NCBI GenBank assembly: GCA_038025085.1
Contig: CM076144.1
Span: 40,831,001-40,895,000 of the forward strand
Direction: 5' to 3'
Source of the DNA: Tetragonia tetragonoides
Lineage: Eukaryota; Streptophyta; Magnoliopsida; Caryophyllales; Aizoaceae
Length of the DNA: 64,000 nucleotides
Position numbers and translations under genes: made by a program. Positions 1-13,099 of this stretch are shown here, in pieces. The stretch's first letter is position 1. Every line of letters begins with the position of its first letter. The notes below the pieces were generated by a model. It saw only the letters and a list, made by a program, of their open reading frames with translations, had not been told where the DNA came from and did no database searches.

Positions 1-1685
1 TTTAAATTTTTTTTCTTTGAATCTTGATTCTAAAAAAAATTAGGAAATGAAAATTGAAAAGAATTTCTGTATCTAAACAGCCCCTTAGCAATTCTTCAAA
101 TACTTGTTAGTTGATTAATTCTTTCATATTTATCATCCTCACATCACAATCGTGACAAATCATATTTTTGAACTTTAGATTTTGGACGACAAACATAACT
201 ATTGTTTTATGCTTTATCATTTGGCATCTTCTATGAATTTTAAGAAAATTTTTAGGTTTTTTAAAAAATTTGAAAATTATTTTAAGGATTTTTAACCTTG
301 GAAATTTTTTGTGAAATTAGAGATCTTTTTTTTTTAGGTTGTTTTTATTTGAGATTTTTTTGTTTTTGTTTTTTAATGCTCAAAACACGTTTATATGATA
401 TTTATAAGAGATTAAGGTGTTCTTCTCCTTGAATTATGGTTATGGATTAAAGGAGTCGTTTAACGATTTGATAAATCACTCACATTTGATGCTTTAGACT
501 CCTCTACTTATTGTGGTCATAGTATATTATTATTATTGAATCTCTCACCTCAAAGTGCATCCCTCTAAGTAAGGTATTTTATTACCTTAGAAAAAGCAAT
601 GCATTTTGATAAGGGTTTATGATAATATTTTAAAATATAAATATTATTTTGATTGACTATGTGTAAGCACTTAGCTTTAAAACCTACTCGACTGTCATTC
701 TCATGACAGAATATGCCCCCATCAACTTAAAATCAATGGAGGATTGAACTTGTTTGTCCTCGATATGAAAATGGAACATTAGTTAATTATTGGACTGCAA
801 CGGAACATTGGTTTCCTTCATTTATGGCATGAGAATGAAAGCTTTGTGGGCGGGGAGTGACCGGGGACACACATACTCTCCCTCTCCCTCTCCCTTTCCA
901 GCTATATTGGTGGAATAAGTTTGAAAAGCGATTCAGCTGAGTATGCGTGTACTTACCTATCAAATGTTGCTTGTTCGAAAATTAGTCTTAGTTTCCTTTT
1001 TTCTTTCCTTTTTCTTCATTTCTCGGTTTTTTCCTATACACTTTAGGTTTTCTTAGTCGAGTTTATTTCTTTATTTGCAAAACCTAACTTAGTTTCTCAA
1101 CAAACATGGAGTATGTAATTGTTCTAATTCGATTTTATTCGAGTTGATGATTCATAAAAAACTGAGAAGTACACTTCGAATAAATATTGCAAGTTTCTTA
1201 GTTATATTTGTATTGTTGTTAGGTGAAAAGAAACCCTTTTATATAGCAAATAATATTTTAATCCACATAATTATATATTTGACAGATGATTGATGTCATA
1301 TAAATTTGGGACAGATTTTATGACAAAACTGCAAATATAGGATGTTGGTGTAGTTGTGTAGATATATATCCAAAAGTGAATTGTTGTTATTTAATTGTCC
1401 AAACTTAGAGAGAATCCATATTACATATATGTTACTTTTCTTAAAAATTATTTTAAAAAATATATTTTATAAAGGAATTTTTTTGCACGAAGGGGATTCC
1501 ATGAAATCTACTTAGCAAAGCATAGATCCACCAAAATTTCAAGTAAAGTATCAATATGTCATGAGTCAATCAAATATCATGTACCTACACTAACCCTCTC
1601 TGACCCAAGCTCCAACAATTTTTTTAAGTTTGTTTTTTTTTATATATTTTAAAAGGCAATACAACCAGGTAGCCTCTATTAGAGG
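1..1685. other. AT-rich intergenic DNA, no gene seen
   Basis: No open frame of useful length and no recognisable protein motif on either strand. The stretch is AT-rich with homopolymer T runs and a CT-rich patch near 880-900. I see nothing that can be named. Confidence 0.6.
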
Positions 1686-2328
1686 CTAGGTTGCACCGAT
1701 ACCTGGCCCAACAGCAGTATCCTGTATCCGATACGTTTTGGTTACCGATACTTCTAGGATACACGCCCGATACTTAGAAATACGCACCCGATACGTATAG
1801 GAGAAGTATCCTATTTTTTCGTATTAGTTATTTCCCAAAATAATTACGGATACTCCTCGGAAACACGGTGAATACTTTAAAGATACGCCAAATCAGCAAA
1901 CACTTCAACTAATTATATTTTTTGCAACAAAGATTAAGTATTTCTTTAAATATATCTTTATGCAACCCAAAAGAAATGACATTTCTTTCTTATCATAGCC
2001 TCCATCTTGTTTGATATGAAGGCTTACACCTACCGGAGCAGGTGGTCGGTTCGCCAATAACTCTCTCTATCTACACATACATACCAGCAATTAATTAGTC
2101 ATTAACTTACTCACGCGTTTTTCATCTCTGATCTTGTATGTTAACAATGCGAGTAAAGGTCATAAATTGAATTGTACTTAACCTTCTTTTTTTTTTTTTA
2201 AGTTGTTATATTATATATTTTATATTATATTTTTGTCGTACCCGTATCCTAGGAAATTTAGAATTATAGTATCCTGCACCCGTATTCGTACCTGTATTCG
2301 TATCCGTATCGGTATCCGTGCAACCTAG
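1686..2328. mobile_element. hAT-type MITE with iterated GTATCCG ends
   Basis: The left end reads CTAGGTTGCACCGATACC. The right end, reverse-complemented, reads CTAGGTTGCACGGATACC, so the terminal inverted repeats match almost perfectly. The flanks are ATTAGAGG (1678-1685) and ATTAGAGA (2329-2336), an 8-bp target duplication with one mismatch, as expected for hAT. The outer 150-200 bp on each side are packed with copies of a GTATC(C)G / CGATAC motif, and the middle is AT-rich. There is no coding capacity, so this is a non-autonomous element. Confidence 0.85.
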
Positions 2329-2336
2329 ATTAGAGA

Positions 2337-4394
2337 TCTACCTAAAGTGCCTTCACTAACAGATTAGGGAAGGACTTAAAGAAACATTAGCTACAGCCAA
2401 GAAACAAAGAACAAGAAAATATAAAAATGATACATGATAGAAAAAATCTAAAAATGAATTATCTTCTCTTCCATCCTCATCTTATTTATCAGCTCAAGAA
2501 CACAAAGAGAACCAATTATTGAAAATCCTCTTTGCACCGACAACAGAAGCTTCAATCGGTTAGATCATACGGCAACTGACAAGATCCAAACAAACATGGC
2601 AACAAAAAGAACAAATTATACCAACCACAATGCCAAAGCCCAAAATCAAAAGCCAAGATCTAAAAACCGAAAAAAAACTTCAAAAACAACAAGCTTAAAT
2701 CTCACCCAATCTAAGCCAACAAGGCTCAAACTGAGACATTACAGTTTCTTCGAAAAATGACCAAAAAAAAAAAAGAAAATACTTAACAAGGAGATCGAGA
2801 TGCCATCCCTGATCTAAACTTTGAAGGCTCCAAAGATTATTTGGGAAACACAATCCCAAACAAATTCAAAATTTGTAGTGAGATGAAAGACTTTAAAATT
2901 CTCTCTCTTCTCTCCAAATAAAAGGGAAATGACATGTAGTCTCTAAGAGGGGCAGAGAAACAGCTTGAGGATGAAAAAAGGCTGGAGAAGAAGCTTGGAT
3001 GAAGTTGCATGCATACCACTTTTGCATGATATTGACCCGAACTCCTTGATTTTTAAGCTTTATTCCTTCATAATCCAAGCCCACCAAAACTCATGACTCA
3101 AGAAGCTACACTAAGCTCTTTCATTAATGGGCTATCAACACCCATCGAGTAGACATAGTTGTAGGCTTAAACTATGGTGTTATTTGATTAATGTGAGTAA
3201 ACTTCATATAATAGTTGTAAATCTATGGAATTTAATCTATATAGGTAAGTTGAAATTATTCCATAGAAATCGTATTGTTTAATTGATAACATAAAATGGA
3301 CTTTCTCTGAAGTTTATTGGAAGAAATAGAAAATGACATAAGTATCCCCATTTATTTTTACAAGTATTCATTCATACTAGGTGTATGCTTCGTGTGATGC
3401 ACGGGCTTGTAAATTATCATTAGAAAATATATTTTTCAATGCTATTATTAAATTATTAATTAAAGAATGATATATCAATTAGGTATGTAGTAAGTAATAT
3501 AGAGTTCCACAAAATCAAAGTTGTACAGTACTGTCTAATTTTTTTTTTCCTTTTTATTTATAGCTATGTAATGTAAATTTGCTTATTTGACATGAAATAG
3601 TTGTTTGATCCAATAAAGGGATAAATGAATTTCATATCTTTTATTCAAAAAAATAGTTAAGTGCCAGATTCATAACTATCATCTTGACATACCATATACC
3701 ATATACTATTTCAATTGATATATTTATACCCCCATGTGTTTTACATAACTTTCTACAAATGGTTCTTATCCATCTTTGCTTTTCATCCTATTTTCTTTTC
3801 TTTTTTACTACAGTAATAGGTTTACATTATATTTGATGTTAAATTTCTTATATGTGTCATCCCATTTGTTATGCAAATGTTATTTGGATCCATGTAGAGA
3901 TATCAATTAGTTTTCTATTTTTTTAAAATTAAAATAATTAGTAAAGAAATTAATTATCTTTACAACTATATTATTCATACATTCTACCGAACTCTATATT
4001 TCTCCATCTCCATGGTGTGTAATCATGTAATTTCCCAATATTGGCTTTCTACTATTTAGCTAAGGTATGAAATGAAATCACTTAAAATTTTTGAGATGTA
4101 TGTATAAATATTATTGATACATAATTTTTATCATTTTTTTTAAATAATTATTATTTGTGACTATTTCCCTTATTAAATTCATTATGTCTACTTTTAGTAT
4201 AATTAAGGTTAAGTTCATGTACCGTATTTATGAAGTTTATGTTCATGTATCCGCATTTAATTAGATTACATGGTGTGTGCATGCATGTATTTCATTAATT
4301 AGGGAACATAAATAACATTGACTTTTGGATAAGATGCTGACTGGACATGATGATGTGGCAAGCCACATGTCAATACAACAGTGTGCATGATCCA

Positions 4395-4396
<2 letters not shown>
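2337..4396. other. AT-rich intergenic DNA, no gene seen
   Basis: The open frames here, such as those on the minus strand at 2837-3087, are short, low in complexity and lack any family motif. The short GC-richer motif TGATGCACGGGC near 3397-3408 recalls ends of degenerate plant repeats, but no element boundary can be drawn. Nothing else can be supported. Confidence 0.5.

Positions 4397-4455
<59 letters not shown>
4397..4455. repeat. (TA)n microsatellite
   Basis: About 59 bp of almost uninterrupted TA dinucleotides, just upstream of the hAT MITE at 4497. Likely length-variable. Confidence 0.95.
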
Positions 4456-4463
<8 letters not shown>

Positions 4464-4496
4464 TCATTAATTTGGGAGGTATATCGTGATTAACAT

Positions 4497-5179
4497 TAGG
4501 GGTGAGCGCAACCGGGTACCCACCGGGTATTGCACTACCCGAAATTGGAATTGGATCCACCGGTTCCTAATTTGTAGGAATTAGAATTGGAATTGGTTGC
4601 ACCGGTTCCTAAATCTTAGGAATTGGAATTGGATCCACCGGGTACCCACCGGTTTCTGGGTACCCACCGGTTCCTGGGTACCCAAGTCCGCATTAAATCC
4701 TAATTTTCTTATTTTTTAAATCAAATAAATGTATATTTTAATAATAAAAAACACCAATAAAAATATTACATTAATAAATATTAGTTTCAAAAATACCGCA
4801 AACATAAAATCAAATACTCCAATCAAAATACTTAACATTGTAAATCAAAATTTAAATAACGTATACAATCATTTAATTATTAATATTACAAATACGATCT
4901 TTAAAAACATTAAAATTACAAATGGAAAATTTTAAACTACTAACCTTACTAGAAAATCACCATTCTTTATTTCTAACAAAGGAAAATAGTCATTTTATTT
5001 TTTTACACTGGGTATCCAACCGGTTCCGATTCCCAAAAGTCAGGAATTGGAATTGGAATTGGAATTGGAATTGATTGGTACTGGTTCCTATTTTTGGGAA
5101 TTGGAATTGAATTGGTTAGCCCGGTTCCTAACCAATTTCGATTCCGGTACTGGGTACCCGAAATTTCTGCTCACCCCTA
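4497..5179. mobile_element. hAT-type MITE with GGTACCCACCGG / GGAATTGG iterations
   Basis: Terminal inverted repeats are TAGGGGTGAGC at the left and GCTCACCCCTA at the right. The flanks are a perfect 8-bp target duplication, ATTAACAT (4489-4496 and 5180-5187), diagnostic of hAT transposition. Both subterminal regions hold many copies of GGGTACCCACCGG and GGAATTGGAATT. The AT-rich centre contains a spurious 68-codon frame (4729-4935) of Asn/Ile/Lys composition. No transposase is present. Confidence 0.93.
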
Positions 5180-5187
5180 ATTAACAT

Positions 5188-5840
5188 ATAGGAGGAAAAT
5201 AACTTAGGAAGTGTAAATCAAAAAATTAAAATTCAAACATGCAAATAAGAGGTAAAATTGTGAAATTTTTGTTATTGGTAACTTGTGGGTTGTAATTTCT
5301 GTAGTTTAGCAGGACGTAAATCTTATCAATTTATCCCCGAACAGTGGACTCAGTATTTTGTGACCGATCTTTGACTTTGTGGCTTGTTTCATGGAGCTTA
5401 CTTTTGTTGCATTAGCTTGAAACATTCTCCACAATCTTTATATTTTTGGAATAATAAAATAATATTGTTTAACGCAATTTGGTGTATATAATATCGAGGT
5501 ATTTAAGATTTTTCACAAAATTAGATTTCTACCATTATTCCCCTTTAATAATAACCAAACATGGAGTAATTCTAAAGTTTGGAATCTAATCTCACAACTT
5601 CGCATAAAACAATTTTAGGCATCTACATAATTTTTGCTCATTGATAAAACGATGGCAACAACAACAATAATCTTGCCACTAATCAGTATTAGAAAAGCCA
5701 CACATGATACATTGCATCATTTGCGTGCATAAGCATAAAACTATCTAGTGAGTGAATAATAAAATATTTGGGGGTGCTTAGGGATATTCTTCAACAGCGA
5801 GCGGCCAAGAGACTTTCAAAAAAGCAAGCCCAAAGTGACC
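5188..5840. other. Upstream intergenic DNA of the phosphoglycerate mutase gene
   Basis: AT-rich sequence without open frames or named repeats. It presumably carries the distal promoter of the gene starting at 6244, but no specific element can be shown from sequence alone. Confidence 0.4.
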
Positions 5841-5844
5841 CTTG

Positions 5845-6243
5845 TCCCCTATTTAACTTCACAAGCCAAAACAGTCTTATCAGATCCAACTTCCTCTTAG
5901 CCTCTCTCACCTTTTCTCAGTTTCTCTTCTGAAATCTCGAGGTTTGTTTTTGTGAGAAAAAGACCCACTTTCAATAATCTATCAAGGTATGTTCATTTCA
6001 ATCTTCATCATGGTGTTATAATATATGCTTAGATCTTAAACCCTATAGTAAATTATTGTTTAATCTGATATGGGTTTATTGATTTTCTGCCAAAATTTAT
6101 CTTTGATGTGAAAAGAATCGATCTTTATACATCTGGGTCTGGTTGGTTTCTTCAGTTTTGATTATGGGTCAGTTTTATTGATGTGGGGTTGTTAGCTTTT
6201 GTGCAATTCTAATAAGATTTTTGTGGGTTGGTAATACAGAAAG
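5845..6243 (+). promoter_or_regulatory. Core promoter and 5' leader with a leader intron (iPGAM gene)
   Basis: A CTATTTAA-like TATA candidate lies near 5848-5856. A CT-rich stretch (5890-5935), typical of plant transcription starts and leaders, follows. A consensus donor AAG|GTATGT at 5986/5987 and an acceptor ATACAG|AAAG ending at 6239 define a probable 253-bp intron in the 5' UTR, leaving only four leader bases before the ATG at 6244. Leader introns are common in strongly expressed plant housekeeping genes. The splice sites are seen; the transcription start is inferred. Confidence 0.5.
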
Positions 6244-9200
6244 ATGGGAAGTTCAGGGTTTTCATGGACATTACCAGATCACCCTAAGTTGCCCAAGGGA
6301 AAGACAATCGCCATGATTGTGCTCGATGGATGGGGAGAAGCTCAGGCTAATAAGTACAACTGTATCCATGTTGCTGAAACTCCCACCATGGATTCCCTTA
6401 AGGAGGTTTGGACCCCTTTTCATTTGTTTATTAATCTTATAATCATAATATGCTGTTTTAGTTCTAACTTTAGTTGAATGATATGGGTTAATATTGGGAC
6501 GTTGGTGAGTAATCACCCGGTATGATGGTAGACTAGTTTTGGTGTGGATGTATATGTTTTAGATGGTGCACAAAGGTCGATAAGAATCAAATCCTCAATC
6601 TATGTTTCAAGGTTAAGGAATGATACTCCTAACCACTAGAGCATATCTTGATTTTCGGTATTGATGTATATGTTATATCTGCTGAGTTCTGAAACTACTT
6701 ATGACAGTACTCCATTGTGGGATCAACCTGGGGAAGGGGGGGTTGTTCGTATTTTCTGAGGATTCTGTTGGTATTTCTTAATAATAATTGGATGAATTCC
6801 AATTCAAAGATTGACATACTGGGTAGTACTTGTTGCCTCACAAGTCTAACTGCAAATTTTTTGCTTTATATGCTGTTTGTCAACTTCCTACTGTGCTTTG
6901 TTAGTGCCGTTCCCTCCTTAGCCTTACTGCAGTGATCCTGCTGCTTGTTGGAAGTTGCCTTCATCACCCAACTCGGCATAAGAATTGGCACAACGTTTGA
7001 GGGTCTTCCCTTTTTATGGTTAAACGACATCTTATGCATACCTGTGTTTCTAAAAGGGTCTATTTGATAAATTCTTCATCTATTTGTCTCGAACTTTCTC
7101 CCCTCTCCCCTACCCACTGTCTCTTATGGGAGGGGCAGGAGTCAGTACTTTCCAAAACTACCCACTTGGAGTTTATTTGAAAACACAGAAAATGGAAGTA
7201 ACCTTTGACAATCTTGTGATTTCAGAAGGCACGAATTCGAAGTACTTTATTTTGATTTTTTGTTTCAATAAAAGAATTCCATATAGATTTGCTTCTTCGG
7301 GAGATTTGAACCTTGTTAGTTATAGAACATTCTTTGCTAAGATGTGATTGTCCTTCTACAGGGAGCCCCAGATAAATGGAGGTTGATTAGGGCTCATGGT
7401 AAAGCCGTAGGGCTTCCGACAGAGGATGACATGGGAAACAGTGAAGTTGGTCACAATGCTCTTGGCGCTGGGCGTATATATGCTCAAGGGTGATGTTTCT
7501 CTTCTGTTAAATTTTTTTATAATAAGCATGGATCAATTAGTGACTTGCTATGGCTGTATTGCACTATTCATAGTGAGCTTGCTGCCCATTGGTTTTTACT
7601 ATACTTGCCCGTGATTGCTGAATACAAATTTGTTTCGTTACAGTTCTTGTCTGTGATGGTTGCATGACTGTCGTTGCCAAGATGTTCTTCTGAGCAGTTT
7701 GTGATGATATTAGATGAATTTGTTTACCACTCAGTATATGTAGACTGTAGAGGGCCAATTATTTCATTTTTATTTTTATCTCTCTCTCGTGGCAGGCTGG
7801 TAGAAATTTTAGTGTCTACTGCAAAGTGATGCAAGTGTAAGGATGGCTAGTCAACTAGATAACTCATCCACGCTTGGAATGGGGTAGTAAATTTAGTGTG
7901 CATAGGTATAGAGAATCACATGCTTTAATTTGTCAAGTGATGGAAAGGCTACAATGACGCAATGTCATGGCCTGCCAAGGCAGGGCCTAGACGGGATAAA
8001 ATGTGCATAGCCTTACTTGTGTAATAAAGAACAATACTATTGAGCAAAAGGGCTGGTTGTAATTTCTTTTTTACATATGTAATAACTGTTATGGGGGGAT
8101 TGATGCGTGTATGCTTTCTGTTAATTAAAGCTCCGATACATTATACAAGACATTTGGGTAAAATTGAACCAAAAAGTGCTGTCTTTTTTCTTGTGCCAAG
8201 TTAGTGTCTAATTATGGACTGCCAGAACTAAAAGAGTTAGTTGCTCAGTCTGACTGTTTTCTGTTTGTTGCTGCAGTGCAAAGCTGGTTGATCTTGCTCT
8301 TGCCTCTGGAAAAATCTATGACGGAGAAGGCTTTAACTATATCAAGGAGTCTTTTGAAACAGGCACATTACACCTCATTGGGCTGTTGAGTGATGGAGGT
8401 GTACATTCTCGTCTTGATCAGTTACAGGTAGTCCTGTTGTTCCTAGCCTAGATTTTTGTGAGCATTCTAATATCTTCTACAACTTTTTGGATCATATGTT
8501 TTCTCATCTTGCAAATGTATTGTTTTGCAGTTGTTGCTTAAAGGATGTGCTGAACATGGTGCCAAGAGAATCCGAGTTCATATTCTTACTGATGGTCGTG
8601 ATGTTCTGGATGGTAGTAGTGTTGGCTTTGTTGAGACTCTTGAGAACGATCTTGCACAATTACGTGGGAAAGGCGTTGACGCACAGATTGCATCTGGTGG
8701 TGGCCGCATGTATGTTACAATGGATCGTTATGAGGTTAGTGCTTGTCTGATATGCCACATAAAGCTCTGTTGTTAGACAGTCCTATAGAAAATTGGGCAA
8801 AAAAATAAATAAATATTTGTAATGTTGTGGCCTGCTGAATTTTGTGTTCATGGCTTTGTTTCGTACATAAGTAGCATTGGCATCCCTATTGCATCGTGAT
8901 AACCGTTAAATTGCATTTTTCCCCATCAAGAAAGCCTGTGTATTTCTTGTTTAAGTCAAGGATTCACAATTTCACATGGAAAGTGCTGGTATCGTGTCTC
9001 TATTGAAGTATTGCTATTTGAGTAAAAACCATAAATTTTTCGACCATAGAAATAAAGAAATAATATTATGGATCATTTCCATGCATTGTGGTTTTCACAC
9101 TTTAAGATACATGTCATGTGTGTATCAATGCTTGATAACCTTTTACTTTTTATTTTTACTTGGATAATATAGAAGAGTTTTTGTTGCAAACTTGCAGTGA

Positions 9201-9785
9201 TCTGGTCTTCTACCCTTTTTTATTTTATTTATCTCAATCAACATGAAGACCTCCAAGATTGGGACTGTGTATCTCTTACCCTTCTTATACCCCATTTTGA
9301 TGGATCCTCTATTCCTCACTGGCGTCTTCTTTCTTTATTTCTTTTTGTTGCAATAAAGATGAGAACCTCTTGATGAGATTTCTTGAGTTTTTCCCCTGAC
9401 GTGGTGCATCTTTGGTGCAATAAAGTAATAAACCAATGACTACTGGTATCAGAACATTCTCTATTAAAAGGGTATTTCAGTGATTGCAAGCATGCTTTAT
9501 GTAACTGGGTCAGACTGAAAATAATCTAATGGGGAACTGATTCTATAAATTAATTTGATGTATATTAATACCCTGTCATTCTTTTGCATGTACTATCAAA
9601 TGAATGAGTTCCTTACCATTGTGTGGAATAATTTGTGTTCTGTGGATGTTATTTTGAGGTGGTCTTTATGGCTTCCTTGCATAGTGGAGATGACATCAAA
9701 AAAACTCTTAGCAATTATTCCGTGCCTTAAATGTTAACTTCGTTGAATTATACTTTGCCTTAAGTTATGTTTCTTCCCTTTCCCT

Positions 9786-9820
<35 letters not shown>

Positions 9821-12800
9821 ATAGTGGTGGGAGTGTAGGTGATGTGGATTACGTCTATGTGATAGATGTTTGCATTATGCTTGCCAAGAAATTTTGTACT
9901 GTTCAATATCGTCGAACCAATAATTCATCCATTGAATTGTTATTATTATTTTGCAGAACGATTGGGGGGTTGTGAAACGAGGATGGGATGCACAAGTGCT
10001 TGGTGAAGCTCCACACCATTTCAAAAATGCAGTTGAGGCTGTCAAGACACTGAGGCAGGAGCCTAAAGCGAACGACCAGTACTTGCCACCTTTTGTTATT
10101 GTTGATGAGAGTGGAAAGGCTGTTGGTCCAATAGTCGACGGAGATGCTGTTGTTACAATTAACTTCCGGGCTGATCGTATGACTATGCTTGCCAAGGCAC
10201 TTGAATATGAAAAGTTTGATAACTTTGACAGAGTTCGAGTTCCTAAAATCCGTTATGCTGGTATGCTTCAATACGATGGCGAGCTGAAGCTTCCTAGCCG
10301 TTACCTTGTTTCTCCTCCAGAAATAGAGAGAACTTCAGGGGAATATTTGACTTACAATGGTGTGCGTACGTTTGCTTGCAGGTGGGTGTTAGTGGTCTAT
10401 GAATTGCATACATGCTGATATATTTTTCCCTATAGATTTGGCTGCTGTTTAAATTCAAGTTGAATTTATTTTAGTTAATCTCATTGCTTCAATGAGTACC
10501 TTTTTTCCCCTTGACACAGTGAAACTGTCAAGTTTGGTCATGTTACCTTTTTCTGGAATGGGAACCGGTCAGGGTACTTTAACCCTGAAATGGAGGAGTA
10601 TGTGGAAATTCCTAGTGATAGTGGCATCACTTTCAATGTCCAACCTAAGATGAAGGCTGTGGAGATTGCTGAAAAGGCAAGAGATGCAATTCTCAGTGGG
10701 AAATTCCATCAGGTACATCTGGATTTCTTGCTTGTAGCTTCCTTAAAACAGATTTGCTTATGTTGGAGTTCGTTATCAAGTTGCTTGTAATTTGTCTTCT
10801 GTTCAGGTACGTGTCAACCTACCCAATGGTGATATGGTCGGGCACACTGGTGATATAGAAGCTACCGTCGTAGCTTGCAAGGCTGCAGATGAAGCTGTCA
10901 AGGTATCTCTCTTTTTTGGGAGCATTCTATATTTCTGTGCTCCTACACCCCTGAAAAGACATATATTTCCAATGACTTTGAACTTATTTATTAGGGTGGT
11001 TCATGTGATATTTGATAAAATTTGTATTTGGTCATGTCATGGTGATTGTGTAGGGACTGTGAATTTCTGTTCTTGAATGAAACATCTGTAGTTTCACATC
11101 TGCCCTCCAATTTGATTATTAGACATCTTCGCTTCTGTCATATCACCACATGGTAAAAGTCAAACTGGAAATTTTCTGCCCCTTTATTCTTTCTTGAACA
11201 ACCACACTGAAAGCTGTTTCAGTCTTTTCAGATTTTCATTTATTCTTGGCACTTATGTCCAGGTATACGTCTCTCTCTAGCTATGTCCTTGAATGGTTAG
11301 ATCTAGTCTACCTCTTTCCTCTCCCCACCCCCACGCCTATTCAAGGTGTATAAGATAAAAGCAAAGAAAAAGACCTTAGCCATTTTACATTGGCAAGGTG
11401 CCAGCTATGCCAATAGTCGTTCTCTTTTCAACAAACTCTTCTGAAACAGCCTACACACACTTATGGTGAAGGGCAAGATGGTTAGGTATCAGGTGCATAA
11501 CTGCATATGCAGCACTGTCAGTTAACTGCATATGCCGTAGCAGCAGTACTGTCACTCTGTCAGTGGACTGGGGTGGAATGCCAGGTTGATAGTCATTGAT
11601 GGGGAGGTTTTTAGTTTAAAATTTTTAAATAGAGAAATCAGTGAAATGTTTTTGGTCATAAAAATATTCATTGCAAGGTATGGTCTGTGCAAGCCCCAAC
11701 CTGAAGCACTCACCAGTCACTTTCAATCACAAACAAGGTAAATTCCCCTCGGTCCTTTGTAGCATAACCCAAGGCCCAAACTATCCTGCTCCTGCCAAAG
11801 TATAAACCCAAACCCAACACAACATAAAATTCCATCAATCTTTCATTCTAATAATTTGTCTGGGCTTTACTACTAAATGCTGTTGACTTATGTAAAGAGG
11901 AAGATGAGCTGTTTCAGAAACTGGCAATTTGCAAGACGAGTAATTTATACTCTCTTGTGGGAATTTCTTTCTAAATGTTTCCTTTTTGAAGTACCTGATG
12001 GTCTCATAGGTAATTGTAAAGGGGGATCAACTAGAACACCCCACGTTAACATTTACCTATATCTAGAATAAGAGTTGAAAACAATGAAGCTACTTTTCCA
12101 TTGCAACATGTTTAAATATTTTTCCGGCTTAAGAGGAGGTTCAAAGGCTGTTAGGAATCAAACCCTCAACCTCGCGTTGGGGGACGATGCTCTTAACCAC
12201 TAGAATGACTGCTGGAGCATCTCTCGATTTCTAAGTCCTAACCTTGTTTAAATAATTGTAGATGCTAAGAGAGAAGGTTGGCTTTCTCTATCTTGATTCT
12301 TGCCAACATGTCAATGCACTGGGAACTGGGAATAGAAATTGGTTATTCTAGTCTAACTAGTGGTTTGATTTTCAACTGTTTGCTATGCAACCTGTAAAGT
12401 AGCTAGGTTGCTCTCTTACCTATATCATTCACCGAAGTCCTGGATGCATGATTTCTCTTTAAAAAAATGTTGTCAAATATGTTGTGGTGCCCCTGTACAA
12501 GGCATAGTTATGCTGATGGAACCAATTTTCTATTATTGCAGATGATCCTTGATGCAGTTGAGCAAGTTGGGGGAATATATGTTGTCACTGCTGACCATGG
12601 AAATGCCGAAGACATGGTGAAGAGGGACAAGAAAGGAAACCCTGCTATGGACAAGAATGGAAACATTCAGATTCTTACATCTCACACACTAGAACCTGTA
12701 AGTCAATAAGCTCCTTGTGTTCTGTGGCTGGGTGCATTGTAGCTTGAGGCTATATTGATGGGCGAATGGTATGATGTTGCATGATGTTTGGGTGAAATTT

Positions 12801-12996
12801 TGATCTCATTTGTCATCTGCGTCTTTTGTAGGTGCCCATTGCAATTGGAGGTCCTGGCCTTGCTCCTGGCGTGAAATTCCGTAAGGATGTTCCTACCGGT
12901 GGTCTTGCCAATGTGGCTGCTACTGTGATGAATCTTCATGGGTTTGAGGCTCCTAGTGACTACGAGCCAACCCTCATCGAGGTTGTTGAAAACTAG
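6244..12996 (+). CDS. iPGAM: 2,3-bisphosphoglycerate-independent phosphoglycerate mutase (EC 5.4.2.12)
   Basis: Interconverts 3- and 2-phosphoglycerate in cytosolic glycolysis, using two divalent metals (Mn/Mg) and a phosphoserine intermediate. Nine coding exons: 6244-6405, 7362-7489, 8277-8427, 8531-8734, 9957-10381, 10520-10712, 10807-10902, 12542-12697, 12832-12996. All introns are GT-AG, and the phases join to exactly 560 codons (559 aa), the usual length for plant enzymes. Visible motifs are VLDGWGE (metal Asp28), [12 protein letters not shown] (catalytic Ser81), [13 protein letters not shown] in exon 4, INFRADRM in exon 5, [10 protein letters not shown] (Asp471, His472) and TSHTLEP (His501). 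No transit peptide is seen, consistent with a cytosolic enzyme. The longest introns are 10903-12541 and 8735-9956. No lesion was found. Identity is certain; the Arabidopsis orthologue number is not assigned. Confidence 0.97.
6565..6655. repeat. Dispersed repeat copy 1 (intron 1 of iPGAM)
   Basis: Shares the blocks AATCAAA(T/C)CCTCAA and TAACCACTAGA, spaced alike, with 12138-12232 in intron 7 of the same gene. Each block is followed by GAGCAT and a TCTCGATTT/TCTTGATTT tail. This looks like an old interspersed element or a tRNA-related fragment; no ends or target duplication were found. Confidence 0.45.
9791..9818. repeat. (CT)n microsatellite in iPGAM intron 4
   Basis: Fourteen CT dinucleotides inside the 8735-9956 intron. 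Confidence 0.95.
12138..12232. repeat. Dispersed repeat copy 2 (intron 7 of iPGAM)
   Basis: Partner of the repeat at 6565-6655: AATCAAACCCTCAACCT, then CTTAACCACTAGAATG and GGAGCATCTCTCGATTT. Same orientation, diverged. Origin unknown. Confidence 0.45.
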
Positions 12997-13093
12997 GTGA
13001 AACAATTCTGGGAGTTAGATTAACTTTTGAATCCCAACTCGAGGGACCGTGCCATGCGAATGTGGCTTGCCTCACTACTTATTTTTTGAGGTC

Positions 13094-13099
13094 AATAAA
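13094..13099 (+). terminator. Candidate polyadenylation signal AATAAA of iPGAM
   Basis: A canonical AATAAA hexamer 98 bp after the stop codon, followed by a TTG/TGT-rich stretch. Plant signals are loose, so this is a candidate only. A second A-rich site lies near 13285. Confidence 0.4.

Noticed and set aside
2837..3087. Two overlapping minus-strand frames
   Set aside because: Short, low-complexity Phe/Ser/Leu composition, no homology that I recognise, no splice context.
4397..4455. (TA)n tract as part of a structural element such as a centromere or origin
   Set aside because: A single short microsatellite; nothing around it supports a larger structure.
4729..4935. 68-codon Asn/Ile/Lys frame
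   Set aside because: Lies in the AT-rich centre of the hAT MITE at 4497-5179; composition explains the open frame.
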